A stretch of 64,000 nucleotides of DNA from NCBI GenBank assembly GCA_947501115.1, contig CANMVX010000008.1:1-64000 (forward strand), written 5' to 3'. Below are positions 25,372-33,828 of the stretch, piece after piece; positions within the stretch are counted from its first letter, which is position 1, and every line of letters starts with the position of its first letter. The position numbers and the translations under genes were made by a program. The notes beneath the pieces were generated by a model. That model was given only the letters and a program-made list of their open reading frames with translations. It did not search any database and was not told where the DNA came from. The stretch comes from Haliscomenobacteraceae bacterium. GTDB taxonomy: Bacteria > Bacteroidota > Bacteroidia > Chitinophagales > Saprospiraceae.

Positions 25372-27477
25372 ATGCAGCAGCATAAATTTTTAATTCTTTC
25401 TCTTTTTACATTTCTTTCTGTCTTTTCTTTGCAAGGTCAGGAGGATTTTAGGAAATCAGCCCCGGTAGCTGGTCCAGCACCAAAAATTGAAATTGGAAAT
25501 TATACCTTATCCAAACTAAGTAATGGTCTTCAAATTATTGTGGTTGAAAATCACAAGCTTCCCAGGGTTTCTTTTCAGCTTTTTGTGGATGTCCCTTTGC
25601 ATTTAGAAAATGATAAAGCGGGTATATCATCTGTAGCAGGACCACTATTGAGCGCTGGTACCAGCTCTAAGTCGAAAGCACAAATTGATGAATCTGTTGA
25701 TTTTATCGGTGCATCACTTAATACTTCGGGAAATGGTATTTCTGCCTCATCCTTAACAAAACACGCTGACGTTGTTTTAGAATTAATGTCTGATATTCTT
25801 TTTAACGCTTCTTTTCCTAAAGAAGAATTTGATAAACTGATGAAGCAAACGCTTTCTGGTTTGTCCAGTCAAAAAGATGATCCGGGGGCTATTAGTTCAG
25901 AAATTTCAAGCAGATTGAGATATGGAACAAAACATCCTTACGGCGAAACAACTACGGAGCAATCTATTCAAAATATTACGGTCCTGGATTGTAAAAATTA
26001 TAAGGATGAATATTTCAAACCAGGTAATTCTTATCTAATTGTGGTAGGTGATATTACCAATGCTGACGCTATGGCCAAAGCTGAAAAGTATTTTGGGTCA
26101 TGGAAAAAAGGTAAGGTTAAAGCTCAAAAATTTGTTGACCCAACACCGCCAGCGGCCAATCAAGTGTATGTTTACGATAAAAATGATGCGGTTCAAACCG
26201 TTTTATCCCTCACTTATCCTCTAAATTTAGAGCCAGGTGCAGCCGACATTACCGCAGTGTCAGTGATGAATCAAATATTCGGAGGTGGAAGCTCCAGTCG
26301 TTTATTTAAAAACATAAGGGAAGATAAAGGTTATACCTACGGGGCTTATTCAAGTATTTCTCCCAATGAGAATATTGGTTTCTTTACGGCGGGCGCCAAT
26401 GTAAGAAATCTGGTTACTGATTCAGCGTTAACTGAATTTATCGTTGAAATGAAATCAATTAGAGAGGGTACCGTTACTGACGAAGAGCTAAATGCCGCAA
26501 AAGCAGAACTTCTTGGTCGTTTTGGACGTAGTTTGGAACAACCCTCTACCATTGCAGGTTTTGCCCTGAATATTGTTCGGTATAAATTGCCCGCTGATTA
26601 TTACAATACTTATTTGCAACGATTGAGTGCCGTCGATGCTGCGCAGGTTAAAGCTATGGCTTTGAAATATGTTAATCCTGATAAGATTTTTATTTCAGCA
26701 GTGGGTAAAGGTTCAGAAATTGCTTCAAAATTAGCTCGGTTCGATGCTGAAAATAAAGTACGCTACGTTGACAATTATGGAAATCCTTTGGTTCCAAAAT
26801 TGAAAATGGAAACGAAATCAGAGGTAAAAATAGATCCTTCTACGATCATTGAAAACTATATAAAGGCCATTGGCGGTAAGGAGGTTCTTTCCAATGTTAA
26901 AGATGTAACCATTGAAATGTCAGCATCTATTCAGGGAATGCAGCTTTCCATGAAAAATATCCAAAAGGATAATATTAAGCTCATTTCTTCGGTTACGATG
27001 AATAGTATGACTTTAAGTGAGCAGATATTTGACGGTACTAAGGGTAAAATTACGGCCATGGGTCAGCCTGAAAAAATAGTGGAAGGCGATGAGGCTAATG
27101 AATTACGTGAAGAGGCAAGTATCTTTCCTGAATTATTCTACACAGAAAAAGGTACTACTTTGGAATTAGCTGAAAATGAATTGGTTAATGGCGTTGATTG
27201 CTACAAAGTTTTGATTAAAGATGCTAAAGGAAAAATTAAATCTGATTATTTTGCCGTAGATTCTGGTCTGAAAATGAGAACGTCTATGGTGGAGAAATCA
27301 GGTGAACAGGAAGTAACCATCATTCGTGATTACGGTGATTATAAGCCAGTGGCTAATATTTTGTTTCCTCACAAATTAGTTATTAAAGGAGCTATGCCAG
27401 CACCTTTAGATGCTAATGTGAAATCTATAAATGTAAATAGTCAGGTATCTGATGATGTATTTAAAGTAGGAAAATAA
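25372..27477 (+). CDS. M16-family inactive partner with C-terminal LolA-like domain
   Basis: Start at ATG 25372 (701 residues, signal peptide ending near GQ at 21-23) rather than 25309, which overlaps the previous gene and hides the signal peptide. The M16 fold is clear (NGLQIIVVENHKLP, YGAYSSISP, GGGSSSRLFKNIREDKGYTYGAY), but the HxxEH position reads GISSVAGPLLSAG at 84-96, so zinc ligands are absent. After about residue 490 comes an extra domain (IIENYIKAIGGKEVL, then beta strands to the end) that resembles the LolA/outer-membrane lipoprotein-sorting fold. It starts 41 bp after the catalytic partner. Confidence 0.88.
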   Translation: MQQHKFLILSLFTFLSVFSLQGQEDFRKSAPVAGPAPKIEIGNYTLSKLSNGLQIIVVENHKLPRVSFQLFVDVPLHLENDKAGISSVAGPLLSAGTSSKSKAQIDESVDFIGASLNTSGNGISASSLTKHADVVLELMSDILFNASFPKEEFDKLMKQTLSGLSSQKDDPGAISSEISSRLRYGTKHPYGETTTEQSIQNITVLDCKNYKDEYFKPGNSYLIVVGDITNADAMAKAEKYFGSWKKGKVKAQKFVDPTPPAANQVYVYDKNDAVQTVLSLTYPLNLEPGAADITAVSVMNQIFGGGSSSRLFKNIREDKGYTYGAYSSISPNENIGFFTAGANVRNLVTDSALTEFIVEMKSIREGTVTDEELNAAKAELLGRFGRSLEQPSTIAGFALNIVRYKLPADYYNTYLQRLSAVDAAQVKAMALKYVNPDKIFISAVGKGSEIASKLARFDAENKVRYVDNYGNPLVPKLKMETKSEVKIDPSTIIENYIKAIGGKEVLSNVKDVTIEMSASIQGMQLSMKNIQKDNIKLISSVTMNSMTLSEQIFDGTKGKITAMGQPEKIVEGDEANELREEASIFPELFYTEKGTTLELAENELVNGVDCYKVLIKDAKGKIKSDYFAVDSGLKMRTSMVEKSGEQEVTIIRDYGDYKPVANILFPHKLVIKGAMPAPLDANVKSINVNSQVSDDVFKVGK

Positions 27478-27479
27478 GT

Positions 27480-28682
27480 TTAATCTATAGGTTTATCAGG
27501 AGTGGGTGCTGAAGCATGAAATTTTTCTTGTATGATGGGCGTAATATTTTCCATCATTGAGATAATATCTTCGAAATACTCACTCCTGAAAACCATACCT
27601 ACATGGTAATCTTTTTTTAATGTCCAGACAATCTTTTCGTCACTAAAAATGGATATATCTGGCTCTTTCATTTTTGCCAGCGAAACAATAAGACCTGCGA
27701 AGAAATTTTTCTTATCGGGCACTTTATAGGGCTTATTTTCAAAAACACAATGCTCCAGGTTGGCCCATTCTTTCCACATATTTATTCCTGTGGCAGCTTC
27801 TAATAACTCTGTAATATGCGCCCCTCCAACCCGGGCAGAAGTTTCAAGAAAGTAGATTTTTCCATCCTTTTCTGCCTTAATAAATTCAGTATGACTTGCC
27901 CCGTTCTGTAGATTGAAGCTATGAAGGAGTTGCCTGTTTAGACTTAAAATCTCTTTATTGTCAGTGGTATAATCGGGCAGAGTAATGGTTTTAAAGATAC
28001 CTCCTTCATGAGCTACCTTTAAAGGTGTTTCTAAATATCTCGAGGTTTTTTCAAAAACAATGTCGCCTTTATAAGATAAGGAATCACAGTGAAAAACACT
28101 CCCTGGGATAAATTTCTCCAAGAGATAATCAGTTCTGTTTTCTCCCACATCTTGAAGAAATTGAGCTACTTCATTGTATGATGCTACTTTTTTTATACCT
28201 GTAGTTGATGCCTGACTTCTCGGCTTAATGATCCAGGGACCCTCCACTTCTCTCATAAACTGATGAACCTCCATATCATTAAATAGAGGACAAAATGGTG
28301 GAATGGAAATTTCAAATTCCTTTGCAGCTATTCTCATGGCTAATTTATCCCTAAATAGTTGTGCCGTATGAACATTCATGCCCTTTATTTGAAAGGCAGA
28401 CCTAAGAAATGCTGCTTTTTCAACGTCAAAGTCGTCCAAAGCAACCAAAACGTCAATTTTTTCCGTTTGTAACAACCAGCCAAACCCTTTTTTAAGTAAA
28501 GCCATGTTTTCCGTGGAATTATCCTCGGTGGGCAAATAATAGGTTTCGGTAATATGGGACCACGGCCAATTTTCCTGCTTTCTACTTTCACAGGTTATTA
28601 GAAAAACCCGATGTCCTAAATTAGATTGTTGGATTAAAAATTCTGTCCCTTTAAAATAGCTGCAAATGCATAATATATTCAT
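27480..28682 (-). CDS. ATP-grasp domain protein
   Basis: 400 residues from ATG 28682; the longer frame to 28745 would overlap the upstream esterase gene. The N-terminal MNILCICSYFKGTEFLI and VALDDFDVEKAAFLRS look like the pre-grasp Rossmann part. The ATP-grasp core follows: GPWIIKPRSQASTTGIKKV for the nucleotide lysine, LLEKFIPGSVFHCDSL, and the metal-binding KIYFLETSARVGGAHITELLEAATGIN. These enzymes make acyl-phosphate intermediates and ligate amines; the substrate is not evident. It sits 10 bp after the esterase gene on the same strand. Confidence 0.85.
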   Translation of the reverse strand: MNILCICSYFKGTEFLIQQSNLGHRVFLITCESRKQENWPWSHITETYYLPTEDNSTENMALLKKGFGWLLQTEKIDVLVALDDFDVEKAAFLRSAFQIKGMNVHTAQLFRDKLAMRIAAKEFEISIPPFCPLFNDMEVHQFMREVEGPWIIKPRSQASTTGIKKVASYNEVAQFLQDVGENRTDYLLEKFIPGSVFHCDSLSYKGDIVFEKTSRYLETPLKVAHEGGIFKTITLPDYTTDNKEILSLNRQLLHSFNLQNGASHTEFIKAEKDGKIYFLETSARVGGAHITELLEAATGINMWKEWANLEHCVFENKPYKVPDKKNFFAGLIVSLAKMKEPDISIFSDEKIVWTLKKDYHVGMVFRSEYFEDIISMMENITPIIQEKFHASAPTPDKPID

Positions 28683-28692
28683 ATTAAATAAT

Positions 28693-29769
28693 TTATAAGA
28701 TGAATTCCATAGATTGAAAAAATTCTTCTCCCCAGTAAGATTCATGATGCTCCCCTTGAGAATTAATTTTCAAAGTGATTTCATTTTCTTTGTTTAACGC
28801 CCTCAACCCATGGTACAAAGCCACAACCTGACCTACCATTTCGTTGCTCTCCCTTCCACCACAATAAATATAAGTTTTTGTTTTTATTGTATCTGCGGAA
28901 TTAGATTGTAACCAATCGAAAAGATTAGGAAGGAGCCATAAAGAAGGAGAAAAAATAAGGCCCTTTCCAAATACAGCGGGAAATGCCAAGTGAGCATATA
29001 AACTTATCAGACCGCCCATTGAACTGCCTCCAATGATGGTATTCTGAGGATTGCCAATGGTTCTGTAATTTTGATCAACGTAAGGAATAATATCATTTTT
29101 TAAAAAATCTATATATTCTTTACCATAAGCTTCCGCCCGATCAGGCACGTGAGGAGGCGTGTATTCTGCCAATCTATTCTCATGGGTATGATCGACGGCA
29201 AGAATGATAACCCTTTTATCTTTCTGAGCGGATAATCTGGCTACTTTTCTATCGATATGCCAATTGCCGTAAGGCGATTTGTCTTGAAAAAGATTTTGCC
29301 CATCCTGTAAATATACAATGGGGTATCTTTCCGTCGATGAATAATAATCCCAGGGTAACAGTATAGATATTCTTCTCGTTTTAATTGGGTCTGGGACCTT
29401 GAATTTGGAGGACAAATCATGGATGATAGGGTAATACTTAGTGTGGTTTAAATCTTCATCTTTCAACCACTGATTAACGGTATCTTTTGGTTCAGGCATT
29501 CCCTTTGCCCATTTTCTATTGGGCGTGTGTTTTCCAGAACTGTTAAGTTCAACTGAATGCCAATCTCCGCGGGTGTACTTATAATCCAGGGTTTCATCGG
29601 GAATTAAAGACAGGGGAATATCAATAAAATAATAGTTATCTAATGCATTAATCATTTGATATCTTTCATCGGCGGGTTTCCAACCGTTGAAGTTACCTGT
29701 CAAATAAATATTACCTTTTTCATTGGAATCATCCAATAAGGAAATTTTCAAGTAATTATTTTTTGTCAT
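28693..29769 (-). CDS. esterase D-type alpha/beta hydrolase with N-terminal carbohydrate-binding-like domain
   Basis: 358 residues, no signal peptide. Residues 1-95 form a CBM20/48-like domain (NIYLTGNFNGWKPAD, DYKYTRGDWHSVEL). From about 125 it is a PF00756-type esterase: YPIVYLQDGQNLF, nucleophile elbow GGSSMGGLISLYAH, FSPSLWL, and the C-terminal His in GEHHESYWGE. Similar proteins hydrolyse ferulate, enterochelin or other esters; the cytoplasmic placement and the ATP-grasp partner 10 bp downstream do not settle the substrate. Confidence 0.87.
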   Translation of the reverse strand: MTKNNYLKISLLDDSNEKGNIYLTGNFNGWKPADERYQMINALDNYYFIDIPLSLIPDETLDYKYTRGDWHSVELNSSGKHTPNRKWAKGMPEPKDTVNQWLKDEDLNHTKYYPIIHDLSSKFKVPDPIKTRRISILLPWDYYSSTERYPIVYLQDGQNLFQDKSPYGNWHIDRKVARLSAQKDKRVIILAVDHTHENRLAEYTPPHVPDRAEAYGKEYIDFLKNDIIPYVDQNYRTIGNPQNTIIGGSSMGGLISLYAHLAFPAVFGKGLIFSPSLWLLPNLFDWLQSNSADTIKTKTYIYCGGRESNEMVGQVVALYHGLRALNKENEITLKINSQGEHHESYWGEEFFQSMEFIL

Positions 29770-29867
29770 ATTATTAAAAGGACGTTTTTAATCTTTTAAT
29801 TGTGGCGGTTTATCGAAAAATAAATAAAGCAATTTACTAAATTACCTTAAATTGCAGTGTTTTTCGA

Positions 29868-30443
29868 ATGGCTTTAATAATATATGAAATGATGGATAAA
29901 TCATCGACCAACTTATTTGGTAATTTAGATGGCTTGGATGATAAAAGTTGTAAATCGCTTACCGATGCATTGCTTCGAAATAATTTGAAGGGCTTTGATT
30001 ATCTGGAGTTTAGAGCATCCCTTCGCGCATTGGCGAGTTTAAAGATGGAGTCTTCCCAGGTTTTCCAATCTGCCTTTGCCACAGCTTCCGTCATTGGTTT
30101 AACGAAGGAACATTTAGTTAGCTCCGCCGAACATTATAAATCTGTTTTGCAAAAGGAGAAAAATTCATTCGATATTGCGCTGCAAAATCAGGTGAACCAG
30201 CATGTTGTGGCGAGAAACAATGAAATTTTGGCGCTGGATCAACAAATATCTTTGTTTAAGCAGCAAATAGCAGAGCTTGAATCTAAAATTATCAAGAATG
30301 AAGCCTTGATAAAATCTAAAAACGAACAGATTATTGAATCTGATTCGAAAATTAATACTACAAAACAAAATTTTGAAGTTACCTTGCATGCTATCAATAG
30401 TGAAATAGATCGTGATATCGATGCAATTAACCTTTATCTGTAA
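29868..30443 (+). CDS. coiled-coil protein upstream of PspA-like membrane protein
   Basis: 191 residues, not recognised as a named family. The first ~85 residues are predicted mixed helices (LDDKSCKSLTDALLRNN, YLEFRASLRALASLKM). From about 90 to 185 there is a long heptad-rich coiled coil without prolines (NNEILALDQQISLFKQQIAELESKI and continuing). Cytoplasmic, no signal peptide. Starts at ATG 29889 or 29892 are also possible. It ends 11 bp before the next coiled-coil gene on the same strand, so the two are almost certainly co-expressed and may act together at the membrane. Confidence 0.75.
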   Translation: MALIIYEMMDKSSTNLFGNLDGLDDKSCKSLTDALLRNNLKGFDYLEFRASLRALASLKMESSQVFQSAFATASVIGLTKEHLVSSAEHYKSVLQKEKNSFDIALQNQVNQHVVARNNEILALDQQISLFKQQIAELESKIIKNEALIKSKNEQIIESDSKINTTKQNFEVTLHAINSEIDRDIDAINLYL

Positions 30444-30454
30444 ATACCTAAATT

Positions 30455-31492
30455 ATGGCTGATATATCTCAATTTAATAGTGGAAATATGAAACCCAAGT
30501 CCTTTTGGTCAAGACCTGAAGGAATTGCAGGCCTTGTTTTTCTGATGACTATCGTCGGGGGCGTTGGTTTCTTGATTTTTTCAAATATTGCCTTCCTTTT
30601 AGCTCTGGCTCAAAATGTGTTCTATTTGACTTTAATGATTATCGCCATTGGAGCGTTAGTTTATATGGTGGCGGATCCTCGTATGAGAACGCTCGTATGG
30701 TATATGTATAAAAGTTTGATGCGTACCATTACCGGCGCTTTTGTTACCATTGATCCAGTAGGTATTTTAAAAAATTATGTGGAGGATCTGGAGAAAAATT
30801 TAGGTAAAATGCGCACCCAAATTGGCTTGTTACGCGGTCAAATAAGGAAACTTCACACTGTTTATGAAGAGAATGAAAAGGAGGTGAATGCCAGTATGAA
30901 ATTGGCGCAGGCTGCCAGAGATGCTGGAAATGAAAATCAAATGTTGCTCAGTTCCAGAAAAGCAGCCAGATTGAAGGAAAGCAATGAAAAATATACTGTT
31001 CTCCTCCAGAAAATGGAGATTCTTTATCGTATTTTAACAAAAATGCATGATAATTCTGAAGTGCTTTTGGAGGATACAAGAGATCAGGTGAAATTAAAAG
31101 AACAAGAGAGAAAGGCAATTCGTACCTCTCACTCTGCTATGAAATCAGCCATGAGCATTATTAGCGGAGATCCCGATAAAAGAGCTATGTTTGATATGGC
31201 CATGGAAACCATTGCCGATGATGTGGCCAATAAGGTAGGCGAAATGGAGCGTTTTATGGAAATGTCTTCCAATTTTATGGATTCAGTGGATCTTCAGAAT
31301 GGTGTTTTTGAAGAGCAAGGCTTAAAAATGCTGGAAGAATGGGAGAAAAAATCGTCCTTGATGCTTCTCGATGGCTCTTCCTCTTCGTTATCCTCGCCAT
31401 CCATGCTTGATTTAAATCAAAAGGGTTTTTCAAAAGGTGAAACACCAAAAATTTCTGGTTCCTCTTCGTATGATAATCTCTTTAATAGCTAA
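30455..31492 (+). CDS. PspA/ESCRT-III-like coiled-coil membrane protein
   Basis: 345 residues. Two hydrophobic helices at about 24-44 and 52-72, then a cytoplasmic helical region to about 300 (ILKNYVEDLEKNLGKMRTQI, QAARDAGNENQMLLSSRKAARLKES, YTVLLQKMEILYRILTKM) resembling PspA/IM30/Vipp1 in its pattern of charged heptads. The last 45 residues are Ser-rich and disordered. PspA-type proteins polymerise on membranes to repair or remodel them; unlike PspA, this one carries its own membrane anchor. Similarity is judged by eye and could be generic coiled-coil resemblance. Confidence 0.65.
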   Translation: MADISQFNSGNMKPKSFWSRPEGIAGLVFLMTIVGGVGFLIFSNIAFLLALAQNVFYLTLMIIAIGALVYMVADPRMRTLVWYMYKSLMRTITGAFVTIDPVGILKNYVEDLEKNLGKMRTQIGLLRGQIRKLHTVYEENEKEVNASMKLAQAARDAGNENQMLLSSRKAARLKESNEKYTVLLQKMEILYRILTKMHDNSEVLLEDTRDQVKLKEQERKAIRTSHSAMKSAMSIISGDPDKRAMFDMAMETIADDVANKVGEMERFMEMSSNFMDSVDLQNGVFEEQGLKMLEEWEKKSSLMLLDGSSSSLSSPSMLDLNQKGFSKGETPKISGSSSYDNLFNS

Positions 31493-31496
31493 TTTT

Positions 31497-32204
31497 ATGA
31501 AAAATACGGTTGTAACGGCTATATTTCTGACCATAATTTCGATTTTCAATCTGTCAGGTCAAGATAATAAAAAGGTTATGGATTGGGCCAATTTAACAAG
31601 ATATAAAGAGGCGAATAACGCTTTATTAAAAGAGAAGCCATCGTCTTCTACTGTCGTACTGATGGGTAATTCCATTACCGAAGGTTGGGTAAGAGAGCGA
31701 CCCGATTTTTTTAAAGCGAATACCAATCTGGTGGGTAGGGGTATAAGTGGACAAACTACGCCTCAGATGTTGTTGAGGTTTAAGCAAGATGTTGTTCATC
31801 TAAAGCCCAAATTAGTGGTGTTGCTATGTGGTATTAATGATATTGCTCAAAATACAGGTCCAATTTCTCAATCTGAAATAATGGATAATATTATTTCTAT
31901 GTGTGAATTGGCTGTTGCAAATAAAATTGGGGTGATTTTAAGTTCTGTCCTCCCCGCCAGTGATTTTCCCTGGCGTCCGGGAATGAATCCCGGCCCAAAG
32001 GTGGTTAGTTTAAATGAAGACATTAAAAAGTATGCTAAATTAAAGGGACATATCTATCTGGACTATTATTCTTCCATGGAAGATGGTAATTTGGGACTTA
32101 AACCGGGGTTAAGTACCGATAAAGTTCATCCAACGCCTGCAGGTTACGCTATCATGGAACCTTTATTATTGGCAGCGATTCAAAAAGGGCTCAAGAAACT
32201 ATAA
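31497..32204 (+). CDS. SGNH/GDSL-family hydrolase (exported)
   Basis: 235 residues from ATG 31497, which gives a signal peptide (MKNTVVTAIFLTIISIFNLS). Earlier starts overlap the previous gene. All four SGNH blocks are present: Ser59 in LMGNSITEGW, Gly in GRGISGQT at 81-88, Asn114 in CGINDIA, and Asp208/His211 in STDKVHPTPAGY. These are periplasmic esterases or deacetylases, often acting on acetylated sugars or lipids; the substrate is unknown. Convergent with purE, with a 6-bp overlap. Confidence 0.92.
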   Translation: MKNTVVTAIFLTIISIFNLSGQDNKKVMDWANLTRYKEANNALLKEKPSSSTVVLMGNSITEGWVRERPDFFKANTNLVGRGISGQTTPQMLLRFKQDVVHLKPKLVVLLCGINDIAQNTGPISQSEIMDNIISMCELAVANKIGVILSSVLPASDFPWRPGMNPGPKVVSLNEDIKKYAKLKGHIYLDYYSSMEDGNLGLKPGLSTDKVHPTPAGYAIMEPLLLAAIQKGLKKL

Positions 32205-32699
32205 AGTCTTAATTTTTCTAGCTTTTTCCTGCACCTCTTCATTTAATTTGTTCTTATAAGCAATAAGGCTGTTCTGAAGGTCGCTATCGCTGTTGCTCAA
32301 TATTTGAACGGCCAGAATACCAGCATTTTTTGCTCCGTTCAGTGCTACTGTAGCCACAGGAACACCCCCTGGCATTTGCAAAATAGACAGAATTGAATCC
32401 CAACCGTCAATGGAATTAGTTGATTTTATGGGTACGCCAATAACAGGTAAAGGGGAAATTGCCGCTACCATACCAGGTAAATGTGCTGCCCCTCCTGCTC
32501 CAGCAATTATTACTTTTACCCCTCTTATATGTGCGTTTTTTGCATAAGAATACAATTTTTCAGGTGTTCTGTGCGCAGAGACAATATCAACCTCATAAGA
32601 AATGTTAAATGATTTGATGATGTGAACCGCTTCTTCCATTATCTTCATATCGGAATCGGAACCCATTATTATGCTTACTAATATGCCTTCTTCTTTCAT
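32199..32699 (-). CDS. purE: N5-carboxyaminoimidazole ribonucleotide mutase PurE
   Basis: Class I PurE, converting N5-CAIR to CAIR in purine synthesis. 166 residues. Signature GSDSDMKIMEEAV near residues 13-25, SAHRTPEKLYSYA, IIAGAGGAAHLPGMVAA, PVIGVPI and QMPGGVPVATVALNGAKNAGILAVQIL. Its usual partner purK is not adjacent, so it must be elsewhere. Convergent with the SGNH hydrolase gene. Confidence 0.96.
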   Translation of the reverse strand: MKEEGILVSIIMGSDSDMKIMEEAVHIIKSFNISYEVDIVSAHRTPEKLYSYAKNAHIRGVKVIIAGAGGAAHLPGMVAAISPLPVIGVPIKSTNSIDGWDSILSILQMPGGVPVATVALNGAKNAGILAVQILSNSDSDLQNSLIAYKNKLNEEVQEKARKIKTL

Positions 32700-32728
32700 T
32701 TGTTTTTTTTTCGTAAAACTACTATTTT

Positions 32729-33292
32729 ATGTATCGATTCATACTTCTTTTTGGTCTGTCGCTTATTTTTTTTTCGATGAATGCGCAGCAAAATCCTGAA
32801 ACAAAGGCAGATTGGTTCAAGTTTAAGTCAGATAAGGGCAAATTTGTTGTTACCGTGCCTGGGGAACTTCGCGAAAAAATAGATAGTTCCAATACCCCTT
32901 TAGGTCCTCTTGTTATGCATACTTTTTATTTTCAACCCTCAGCTAATAGTGGGCATTCAAACTTTATGTACATGGTTCAGTATTGCGATTATCCAGAAGG
33001 GGCACTTGATGTCAAAGATGATTCTTTTGTCAGTGATTTTTTTGAGTCAACCAGAAATGAAGCCGCTTTTAGCATAAATGGAAAGGTTATTTATTTTTCC
33101 CCCATCAAGTTAAATACTTTACCAGGACAATTTTGGAGAATACATTATAAAAATGATACGGCTGTCATTAAGACAAAAGCCTATTTAATGAAAAACAGAT
33201 ATTTTGCTATCCAAACCATCACCTTTAAATCATTGGCTTCAAATATGGATACAGATAAATTTTTCGATTCCTTCCAAATACTTGAAAATTAG
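32729..33292 (+). CDS. hypothetical exported protein
   Basis: 187 residues with a signal peptide (MYRFILLFGLSLIFFSMNAQ). The rest is probably an alpha/beta or beta-rich periplasmic domain (FKSDKGKFVVTVPGELREKI, VMHTFYFQPS, YMVQYCDYPEGAL, FWRIHYKNDTAVIKTKAYLMKNRYFAIQTI, KFFDSFQIL). The pattern resembles small exported proteins of Bacteroidota with no assigned function. Its last codons hold the promoter of coaD. Confidence 0.75.
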   Translation: MYRFILLFGLSLIFFSMNAQQNPETKADWFKFKSDKGKFVVTVPGELREKIDSSNTPLGPLVMHTFYFQPSANSGHSNFMYMVQYCDYPEGALDVKDDSFVSDFFESTRNEAAFSINGKVIYFSPIKLNTLPGQFWRIHYKNDTAVIKTKAYLMKNRYFAIQTITFKSLASNMDTDKFFDSFQILEN

Positions 33293-33311
33293 ATACCTTG
33301 AATTATCTTTG
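33282..33311 (+). promoter_or_regulatory. coaD promoter (TTG-N19-TATCTTTG)
   Basis: TTG at 33282-33284, spacer 19, TATCTTTG at 33304-33311; 17 bp before the coaD ATG. It overlaps the 3' end of the preceding gene. Confidence 0.75.
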
Positions 33312-33328
33312 GTATTAATAAATCTGTC

Positions 33329-33802
33329 ATGGAAAAAATTGCTGTATTTCCAGGGTCATTTGATCCTATCACTGTTGGGCATGTTGATATTGTCATGAGG
33401 GCTTTGCCATTCTTCGATAAAATTATCGTTGCGGTGGGGGTTAATGACCAAAAGAAAGCATTGTTTCCTCTTCCTGACCGAATGAAATGGTTGGATCAGG
33501 TTTTTCGGGACGAACCTAAAATTGAAATTGGGAGTTTTGAAAATCTTACGGCCCACTACTGTTCCAGAATTGGAGCTAAATATCTGATCAGAGGTTTAAG
33601 GAATGCCTCCGATTTCGATTATGAAAAAACCATTTCTCAACTTAATCATATCGTTGGAAATGGCCTTGAAACCATTTTTTTGATTAGCCAACCCGCATTC
33701 AGTCATATCAGCTCTACTATTGTTCGCGAAATTATAAAGGGTGGGGGTGACGCAATTTCTTTTTTACCTGAAAAAATAGTTATTCAACCTTTTTTAAGAT
33801 AA
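33329..33802 (+). CDS. coaD: phosphopantetheine adenylyltransferase CoaD
   Basis: Adds AMP to 4'-phosphopantetheine, the penultimate step of CoA synthesis. 157 residues. The nucleotidyltransferase signature is FPGSFDPITVGHVDIV, followed by FDKIIVAVGVNDQKK, KYLIRGLRNASDFDYE and HISSTIVREIIKGGGD. It has its own promoter, 45 bp upstream. Confidence 0.97.
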   Translation: MEKIAVFPGSFDPITVGHVDIVMRALPFFDKIIVAVGVNDQKKALFPLPDRMKWLDQVFRDEPKIEIGSFENLTAHYCSRIGAKYLIRGLRNASDFDYEKTISQLNHIVGNGLETIFLISQPAFSHISSTIVREIIKGGGDAISFLPEKIVIQPFLR

Positions 33803-33828
33803 AACCTTATATTTTAAAACCAAATATT

